Below, one piece after another: positions 1 to 6,600 of a DNA stretch of 10,503 nt (positions are counted from its first letter, which is position 1; every line of letters begins with the position of its first letter). Made by a program: the position numbers and the translations under genes. The DNA is from Verrucomicrobiales bacterium. Lineage in GTDB: Bacteria; Verrucomicrobiota; Verrucomicrobiae; Limisphaerales; UBA9464. The stretch is from NCBI GenBank assembly GCA_005789375.1, contig SXXZ01000283.1:1-10503 (forward strand), read 5' to 3'. A model generated the notes under the pieces. The model saw nothing but the letters and a program-made list of their open reading frames with translations, did no database searches and had not been told where the DNA came from.

Positions 1-1
1 C

Positions 2-157
2 AATGTGGTCCGCGATCCGGTGCACATCCATGACATGAACGCGACCCTGCTGCATTGCCTAGGCATCGATCACGAACGACTGACCTTCCGCCATCAGGGT
101 CGGAATTACCGTCTGACCGATGTCCATGGGACGGTGCTTTCGGCGGTGCTCGGTTGA
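2..157 (+). CDS. DUF1501 family protein, C-terminal end only (5' end outside window)
   Basis: An open frame enters from the left edge and stops at TGA 155-157, giving 51 residues. They contain the pattern that ends DUF1501 proteins: an [20 protein letters not shown] segment, then [17 protein letters not shown], then a short hydrophobic tail. DUF1501 proteins are predicted exported members of the alkaline phosphatase/sulfatase superfamily. They are abundant in Planctomycetota and Verrucomicrobiota and usually sit next to a DUF1549/DUF1553 cytochrome-type gene, which would lie outside this window. The biochemical role of DUF1501 is not established. The gene is convergent with the propeller gene, with 50 bases between the two stop codons. 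Family assignment rests on the C-terminal motif alone but is distinctive. Confidence 0.85.
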   Translation, partial: NVVRDPVHIHDMNATLLHCLGIDHERLTFRHQGRNYRLTDVHGTVLSAVLG

Positions 158-163
158 TTAGCC

Positions 164-200
164 CTTGGCGGTAAACCGAAGGCCAAGCAGAGCTACCGCC
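164..200. terminator. Inverted repeats between convergent genes, possible weak terminator
   Basis: The 50-base gap between the two convergent stops holds two overlapping inverted repeats. GGCGGTA at 167-173 pairs perfectly with TACCGCC at 194-200 (7 bp, 20-base loop). CTTGGC at 164-169 pairs with GCCAAG at 182-187 (6 bp, 12-base loop). The two stems cannot form together. Neither is followed by a T run on either strand, so this is not a classical intrinsic terminator. Its position between two gene ends is the main reason to suspect a role in ending transcription. Confidence 0.3.
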
Positions 201-207
201 TGCCACA

Positions 208-1581
208 TTACTTTTCGCTGATGCAGTAAAGGCTCTGCCGGCCGCGCAAGAAAATCTGCCGACCCACGATCGCCGGCGAGGCATCGAATCCGTCATCGAG
301 GTGGTTCTTGGCCAAAATTTCCAATCGGGGGCCTTGCCTCAAGACCGCCGTGTTGCCATCTCGCCCGACCACGTAAATTCGCCCATCGGCGGCCACCGGG
401 GAGGCATAAACACCATTGAGCCCGTCCAAACGCTCCGCTTCGAAATGGGCCTTGCCTGAGACGGCATCAAAGGCCGAGAGCAGGGCGCTGTTGTTTGAAA
501 TAAAGTACAGTGTGTCACTCGCCAGCAAGGGCGACGGGACGTACGGGGTGCTCTTGGCGTGCGACCAGACAATGCCGTCGGTGCCGGTGAGATCGCCGGA
601 ACGATCCAGTCGGAGGGCCTGAAGCGCATTGCCCCGATAGCCACTCATGACAAAAACACGATCTTGGGAGGCGACCGCCGAGGGGATAGCATTGACTGTT
701 TGCCCGGCACACTCCCAGAGCAATTTGCCGTCCTTGAGGTCGTAGCTGCGGATCTTGTTGGTGCCGTTGACGATCACCTGTTTGCGACCGCCGTGGCTGA
801 CGATCAACGGGGTACACCAACCGGTGGGCTCATCGCGCGTCTGCCGCCACAGTTCCCGACCGTCACGCTTGTCGAGCGCCACGATGAAGTCGTCTCCCTC
901 ATGATCCCAGAGCACGACCACCGTGTTGCCGTCGAGGGCCGGCGAACTGCCCTCGCCGAAGCTGTTTCGGGTGCGCATGTCGCCGAGGTCCTTTTCCCAG
1001 AGGAGCTTGCCTTTGAGGTCGTACCCGTAGAGGCCAAACGATCCGAACGAGACAATCAGGTGCTTGCCATCGGTGACCGGAGAGGCCGAAGCAAACCCGT
1101 GATCTTTGTGGTGTCCCTCATGCGGCAATTGGGTGCGCGGGGATTGGGTCCAACGCTGCTTGCCCGTCTTGCGATCGAAGCTCAGCACCGTGAACTGCTG
1201 AGCCCGGGTCGGACGATCCACCATGCCTCCCCCGCCTCCTCCTCCACCGCCTCTCCGAGGGCGCTCGGACCGATCGGGTGGTTGACCGCTCGCGTCGGCA
1301 GTCTCCGCAGCAGCTTCAGGCCCGGTGGGGATGGCTGTGAGAATGAAGACCTGATCGTCCCAGAGGATCGGTGTGGAGCTCCCTCGCCCCGGGATAGCCA
1401 CCTTCCATTGCACATGATTGGTCTCGCTCCATTGGGTCGGTGGGTGGGCATCGGTAGCCACTCCGTTGGCCTGTGGGCCCCGCCAGCCAGGCCAATTCGC
1501 CGGCGCGGCTGCCTGAAGCGGAGCCCAAGCGATCCAAAGGCAGAGGGACAGGGTCGTGATTTTGAAAGGACGGTTGGTCAT
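208..1581 (-). CDS. Secreted PQQ-like beta-propeller repeat protein
   Basis: This is a 457-residue exported propeller of the PQQ-binding-like (BamB/alcohol-dehydrogenase-like) repeat type, common and highly paralogous in PVC bacteria; substrate and partner cannot be inferred. The chosen ATG (1579-1581) gives a signal peptide: basic MTNRPFK, hydrophobic core, likely cleavage after PLQA near residue 24. A TTG start at 1629 would add 16 residues ahead of the signal peptide and is less likely. The mature protein opens with the WPGWRGP motif (residues 30-36) typical of these proteins. Blade motifs recur: FDRKTGKQRW, YDLKGKLLWE, LDKRDGRELW, YDLKDGKLLWE, FDAVSGKAHFE, ending in LYCISEK. A proline/arginine-rich insert with nine consecutive glycines (111-119) interrupts the first blades. 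No haem motif is present. It lies 81 bases downstream of the MbnP-MbnH fusion gene on the same strand and may be co-transcribed. Whether it binds PQQ is doubtful, since many family members do not. Confidence 0.88.
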   Translation of the reverse strand: MTNRPFKITTLSLCLWIAWAPLQAAAPANWPGWRGPQANGVATDAHPPTQWSETNHVQWKVAIPGRGSSTPILWDDQVFILTAIPTGPEAAAETADASGQPPDRSERPRRGGGGGGGGGMVDRPTRAQQFTVLSFDRKTGKQRWTQSPRTQLPHEGHHKDHGFASASPVTDGKHLIVSFGSFGLYGYDLKGKLLWEKDLGDMRTRNSFGEGSSPALDGNTVVVLWDHEGDDFIVALDKRDGRELWRQTRDEPTGWCTPLIVSHGGRKQVIVNGTNKIRSYDLKDGKLLWECAGQTVNAIPSAVASQDRVFVMSGYRGNALQALRLDRSGDLTGTDGIVWSHAKSTPYVPSPLLASDTLYFISNNSALLSAFDAVSGKAHFEAERLDGLNGVYASPVAADGRIYVVGRDGNTAVLRQGPRLEILAKNHLDDGFDASPAIVGRQIFLRGRQSLYCISEK

Positions 1582-1597
1582 GGCTTCGAAAAAAAGA

Positions 1598-1616
1598 CGT
1601 CGGGGACTCGTCGGGG
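1598..1616. repeat. 8-bp direct repeat, 11-bp period, before the propeller gene
   Basis: CGTCGGGG occurs at 1598-1605 and again at 1609-1616 on the + strand, separated by three bases, so the copies lie one helical turn apart. A run of seven A (1589-1595; T on the transcribed strand) sits between the repeat and the ATG at 1581. The repeat could be an operator for a small regulator or part of the 5' leader. The copies are direct, not inverted, so they do not make a terminator hairpin with the T run. Confidence 0.35.
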
Positions 1617-1662
1617 TTACACAGAGCAATTCGGGCGCAATCTTGGGTCAATCAAGAATTGA

Positions 1663-3465
1663 TCAGGGATTGGGTCGACCCGATAGGGGCATGGAAGACT
1701 CCGGAACCGGTTCACTCAAGGTTTTCAGGAAAGCCACCAGGGCAGATTGATCGTCGGGGCTGAGGTGAAGACCAACGGCGGTGTGTTTGGCCAAGTTGGG
1801 GTCCAGATTAGGGCTCGCCTGAACGCCTTCCGAGTAATGGCGCACCACCTCCTCCAGCGTCTGGAACCGGCCGTCATGCATGTAGGGAGCAGTCCGCGCG
1901 ATGTTGCGCAAGGTCGGCGTCACGAACTTGCCCCGATCGGAATTACGCTGGGTGACGCCGGCCCGACCTGGATCGCTGGGCGCGAGGTCCAATCCATTGT
2001 CGTGAAATTGGTGATCGGTGAAGAGCATCCCGCCGTGGCAGTGAAAACAGTCCGCCCCGCGCTGCCCCATACGCGGTTCGTTCTCGGTCATGAAGAGTTC
2101 TAACCCCCGGCGTTCCTGATCGCTGAGGGTGGCCTTTCCTTGAATCGACAAATCAAACCGGGACCGGAACCCGGTGAGGGTCAGGACAAACTGTTCCAAC
2201 GCCAACGCGATGCGTTCGGCGTCGATGCGTGGAGTCCCAAACGCTTTTTCGAACAATGCCGTATACTCCGGCATTCCCGACAGTTTGCTGACCACCGACT
2301 CCAAGGTCTCGGCCATCTCCGTCGGATCTTGAATGGGCATTAATACCTGCTCCCGCAACGATCGGGCTCGACCGTCCCAGAAAAACTCCCGCTTCCAGGC
2401 CAAATTAATCAAGGCCATGGACTGCCGAGTTCCCAACTGGCCGCGCACGCCCAGACTGAAACGACGCGAATCCGAAAACCCCGAGGCCGCCGCGTGGCAG
2501 GAGGCGCACGAGATCGATCGATCGGCCGACAAGGCGGTCTCTTGAAACAACCGGCGTCCCAGCGCGATTCGTTCCTCGATCAACGGGTTGTCCCGCGGGA
2601 GCGCCGGCATGGGAAAGGTTCCCGCCATCGCGAATCGATGGGGCGTGTATTTTGGGGGCAAGTCTTTGGGAACGACGGGAGGAACCGTCGCCTTCTCGGC
2701 GACCCCTGGGCTATCGAGCAATTCTCCTGCGCGAAACGACAAGGGCAGATTTCGGCCCAGGGCATCGGCCAATGAATCCTCTTCGCGCGAATGGGTGGAA
2801 TGCCCATCCCGCGCCAATGAAATTGGCCTAGGCAAGCGGAAGAGCGATGCCAGATCCCAGTCCAACCGGAGGATGCGGTCTTGTCGCAAGTCTAGCGAGG
2901 TGGCCAATGAGACTTGGGTGCGGCGGGGATCCCGGGCGAAGTGCAGCGAATAGCCGGCGATGGGCCCGGTTCCCGAACGGTAGCGCCCCTCCAGCGCCAT
3001 AAAGATGTACCCACCCTGCCAATCCCAATGCAGGCCATTGAGCCCAGGTGACAACGGATCGTCGGGCAACCGTTTGGCCGGATCGGCGTGGTTCTCGACC
3101 GGGTCTGGCCCGATCCAAAAACGCAGCGCCCGGTAGTGTTCCGGCGGGACCGGATTCAAGGTCCAACGCAGACGGCCGGACGCGACGTCGATCCACGCGT
3201 GGGCCGGACTCAGTTCCACCCACTTACCGTCGGCGGTCTCCAGCGCTGCTCCCGATAACAGGGCGCTCAGGCGAGTCACCGCTAGCAACTCGCCGGCCCC
3301 GGTCTCATGGCGCAGTGCCTCGATCTCCAGAGGCTTACCATCCCAGGTAGGGCGAAAGACCAAATCCAAGCTGACAGCGCGGGCTAGGACTGTGAACAGC
3401 ACCCCGATGAGGGTCAGTGCGCACCGGCTTCGGAAGCGGGGCCAAGTATCTTGAAAACGACTCAT
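1663..3465 (-). CDS. MbnP-like copper-binding domain fused to MauG/MbnH-like di-haem cytochrome c peroxidase
   Basis: The 600-residue protein is exported and di-haem. The start is ATG 3463-3465: it gives a signal peptide (MSRFQDTWPRFRSR, then a hydrophobic core, cleavage after ARA at residue 30), whereas a more upstream GTG (3597) would lie in a terminator. Residues ~32-250 resemble MbnP: an LDLVF start, a GELLAVTRLSALLSGAAL stretch, ENHADP (N125-P129), HWDWQGGYIFMALEG (146-160) and GYSLHF. Residues ~280-585 are a bacterial di-haem peroxidase: haem sites CASCH (C320, C323, H324) and CFHCH (C473, C476, H477), FFWDGR (361-366), DPTEM (380-384), TAPYMHDGRF near 526-534 and EVVRHY ending at Y544. 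By position, Y544 may replace the Met ligand of classical peroxidases, as Tyr does in MauG. In known systems MbnH oxidises a Trp of a separate MbnP to kynurenine. Fusion suggests self-modification and copper handling; this is inferred. A plain peroxidase with an unrelated N-domain is the alternative. Confidence 0.82.
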   Translation of the reverse strand: MSRFQDTWPRFRSRCALTLIGVLFTVLARAVSLDLVFRPTWDGKPLEIEALRHETGAGELLAVTRLSALLSGAALETADGKWVELSPAHAWIDVASGRLRWTLNPVPPEHYRALRFWIGPDPVENHADPAKRLPDDPLSPGLNGLHWDWQGGYIFMALEGRYRSGTGPIAGYSLHFARDPRRTQVSLATSLDLRQDRILRLDWDLASLFRLPRPISLARDGHSTHSREEDSLADALGRNLPLSFRAGELLDSPGVAEKATVPPVVPKDLPPKYTPHRFAMAGTFPMPALPRDNPLIEERIALGRRLFQETALSADRSISCASCHAAASGFSDSRRFSLGVRGQLGTRQSMALINLAWKREFFWDGRARSLREQVLMPIQDPTEMAETLESVVSKLSGMPEYTALFEKAFGTPRIDAERIALALEQFVLTLTGFRSRFDLSIQGKATLSDQERRGLELFMTENEPRMGQRGADCFHCHGGMLFTDHQFHDNGLDLAPSDPGRAGVTQRNSDRGKFVTPTLRNIARTAPYMHDGRFQTLEEVVRHYSEGVQASPNLDPNLAKHTAVGLHLSPDDQSALVAFLKTLSEPVPESSMPLSGRPNP

Positions 3466-3546
3466 GGGAGGCGAATGCACCGTGTCAGACCGTTGATTTA
3501 CTACATTGAAGCCACCGTCAGAGACTTTCAATGGGCACCCCACAGC

Positions 3547-3583
3547 AAAAAGCGCGACGGGGTGAAGAACACACCCGCCGCGC
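3547..3583 (-). terminator. Rho-independent terminator of the double-ThuA gene
   Basis: Read on the minus strand, a GC-rich stem (arms at 3583-3572 and 3564-3552) forms 12 pairs with one bulged C and one G-T wobble. It closes a 7-base loop and is followed at once by five T (3551-3547). It begins 24 bases after the TAA of the double-ThuA gene (3608-3610). Stem strength, tight loop and T run make this a convincing intrinsic terminator. The MbnP-MbnH gene therefore probably has its own promoter in the remaining ~80 bases. A TTGAAA hexamer is there (about 3527-3532, minus strand), but I see no good -10 box at proper spacing. Confidence 0.8.
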
Positions 3584-3607
3584 TGCAAATTACACACTCC
3601 TTGAAGC

Positions 3608-6600
3608 TTACTTCGCGTTGGTGGTGATCCAGGCCTCCTTGTGAGCCGTCCACAGCACCGAATTCTTGAGCAACTGTTGATAGGCGATAAGCCCGTGAGC
3701 GATACCGTCGTGACCCAGCGTGATGCCGGCGATGCGGGCCTTGGGGTGGTTCACCACGAAGACCTGCGGGAAGTCCTTGTTCTTGGACTTGGAGTGGGCG
3801 GTGGCCAGCACCTGGATGGGCGTTCCAGCCGGATCGGCCTCGTAGTAGTAGAGCTCGTCACTCAGCTTAAAGTGCTCCGGAACGCCCTGAAGCAAGGGAT
3901 GCTTCACGCCGGAAACGGTGACTTCGAACTCCCCGTAAGAGTCATGGCCGCGGGAACCGCCGCCGGCCAATTCCCGGTTGTAAGCGGGCCAGTTGGCCCA
4001 GTTGTACCACAGGCCCGGGTGCAGCAGAACCAGACCTTTGCCAGCCGCAGCATGGGCTGCGATGGCCTCGCGCACCGCCGCGTCGGGAAAGGCCTTGTTG
4101 GCGCTGATGAGCAAGATGTCCGCGGACTTCACAGCCTCGATGGTCACGTCCTGTGACTCGCGGTAGTTGGCCGAAATGTGCCCGGAGTCATTGAGCATCG
4201 CCACATCCGCTAGGTTGAACCAGCGGTTGTAGTCGTGCGAAGCACCACCGCCAATGAGCAGTGTCTTGAGCCCATTGCCCCACTTCAGCGGTGCAGCCAC
4301 CGGATTGGCCTGCGCCTGCTCAGGTCCCGCCGGCGCACCCAACTCGGCCGTGATGGCGAAGAGGGTCGGCGCCACTTCATTGTCGTAGCTCTCCAGCACC
4401 AATTTCTGGATCACACCGGGCTTGGTAATGTTCTTGGTCAGCCAACGAATCTGGCCAGGCCCCTTGGTCCAGCTCGGCAACCCCTTGGAACCCGTCACAT
4501 CCGCACGACCGCGGTAGTCGGCGATTTCCACGCCGTTCTTCAGGAGGATCTCCTGCGTCGCGCCGCCTTCAAAAACGGCCGTCATTTTTAGGGCATTGAC
4601 CTTCTCGCCCACCGCGGGATAACCCCAGCCCGCCACGCCGCCCAGGATGTGCAGTTTGGAGGCTGCCACACCCACCTTCACCTCAACCCGCTTAGGCAGA
4701 CTCTTGCGCGACCAGGAGTCCGAAGCTCCCCCCTTGAGAACGACGACGTTGGCGACCGCCTTCTCTGGGCTAATCACGTCGAAAGGAATGTCTTCGACGC
4801 GCTTGAGGCCGTAGCTGCGGAAGGTGACGGTGTCGTCCTCCTGCTCCGGCGTGATGTACAGGCCACGACCGCTGTTGGCCGTGAAGGCCCCGCCCAAATC
4901 AATGATGCGGAAGCGATTGTCATCGACGGTCATGTAGGCCAGCAAATCCCGCAGAGCGGCCGCGCCCAACGCATCAAAGCCCTCGGGCATGAGCGAGCGC
5001 CCCGTAGACTTGCGGTTGGCGATGTCGGAGACACGCAAGGTGTGGTCGGACGTCGCGTCGCGCAGGACCACTTCCGAGGCATTCTCACGCTCGACGATGC
5101 CATCGAACTGATCCCCTGACTTGGTCTCGATGCTGACGCTGATGAAGTTCGGTTCAACCACGCGGTTCGGGTCCACGATGTGAATGAGCAAGTCGGCCGC
5201 GCCGTGGGCTCCCATGCCGTTGAGGTTGGGAGCCAAGTTACGGCCCTCACCCTTGTAAATGTGGCAGCCGGCGCAGTTGGCGGTGTAGACCTTCTTACCG
5301 TTGGCTACATCGCCCGGCTTCTCCACTTCCGGCTGTAACTTGGCGATGAGGGCGTCCTTCTCCTTGGCCTCCGGCCCCTTCAGGTCGTCGATAACCTGGG
5401 TGGCGCGGGCCGCAATTTTGGCGTCACCGTGGGTACGGAGACGGTGCAAGCGTGCAGGTCCGAGCAGCACCACGTCGATCTTGTGAGTAGCGAGCGCCTC
5501 GATGAAAGCGGCCGAGGAGTCGGCCCGCTTAAGTACCTGAGCAAACGCCGTCTCCAATTGACCGGTGGGCAACTGGGCGAACCGTTCGACCAAAGCCATC
5601 CCACCTTCGGGGGCAGAGCCCAGGGCCTCGATGAGAGACTTCTGGAGCGCTGGGCTGATGCTCGGGGTGACCAAGCCGGCCACGGCCGGGATCACCGACG
5701 GATCGATGTTGCGGACACCAATTAAATTGGCGGCGATCTGGCCGCGGGAGGCGTCCGACAACGCGGCGTCCCCGATCTGGGCCGAGGCGGCCTGAATGGC
5801 GGGCTTGAGTTCGGCAGCCAAGGCCGAAGCCGCCTTCCAGCGGGCCACCAAGGGCAACACCGAACCGGCGGTGCGACCCGAAGCCAGTAGCGACTTTAAG
5901 GCGCCCAAATTGGCCGCATCGAGTTCGGGTTGCAGGCGGGCGTCGAGCGCGGCCGACAACGCTTCGAGAGCGGCCGCCTTGAGACCGTCGGTGGCGGCCG
6001 GTTGACGCGCGAGCAATTGCACCATGCGTCCGGCCAGCGCGGTATCGCGACGGTTGGCAATCATCCGGGCCAGGTGCGGCACATATCCAACGACGAACGC
6101 AGGATCTTGAGCAGCGAAGACCGCCTCGAGGAAAAGCAGCGGATCCTTGTCGGCGGCACCAACCGCGGCGGACTCCAGCCAACGGTCCTTGAGGTTGGGC
6201 CAGGCGGCCACCACGGCATTGGCCAAGGCACGAGACGCCGGCAAGGAACCCGCGGCCATCAGGGCGTTAATGCGTACGCGGCCATCGGGGTCGCTCAGGC
6301 GCTCAATGACGGCTTTCTCCGTCGTCTTCAGCGGATCGGAATCTTTGGAGCGGAGATTGGCTGTGTTAGCCACCAATTCGGTAGCTACCCGAAGGGCATT
6401 CTTGCGAACCCAGGCGGACGAATCGTTCATGACCGAAGCGGCGGCCGCATCGTCCCAGGGCACGGGCCCGTTGGAGGCGGCCACACGGTAAAGCCACAAG
6501 GCTTGGATGCGGGATTCAGCCGGGGCGGCAGTGTCGCCAATGAGCTGACCTAAACCAGGCAATGCCGATTCCAACACGGCGGGCTGCTCAATCAGGAGGC

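Noticed and set aside
559..1662. A 367-codon open frame on the plus strand
   Set aside because: It is antisense to the PQQ-like propeller, which has clear blade motifs and a signal peptide; the plus-strand product looks like composition-driven noise.
3466..3597. Upstream GTG start giving a 644-residue MbnP-MbnH protein
   Set aside because: That extension would be read through the intrinsic terminator hairpin and would place 44 extra residues ahead of a good signal peptide.
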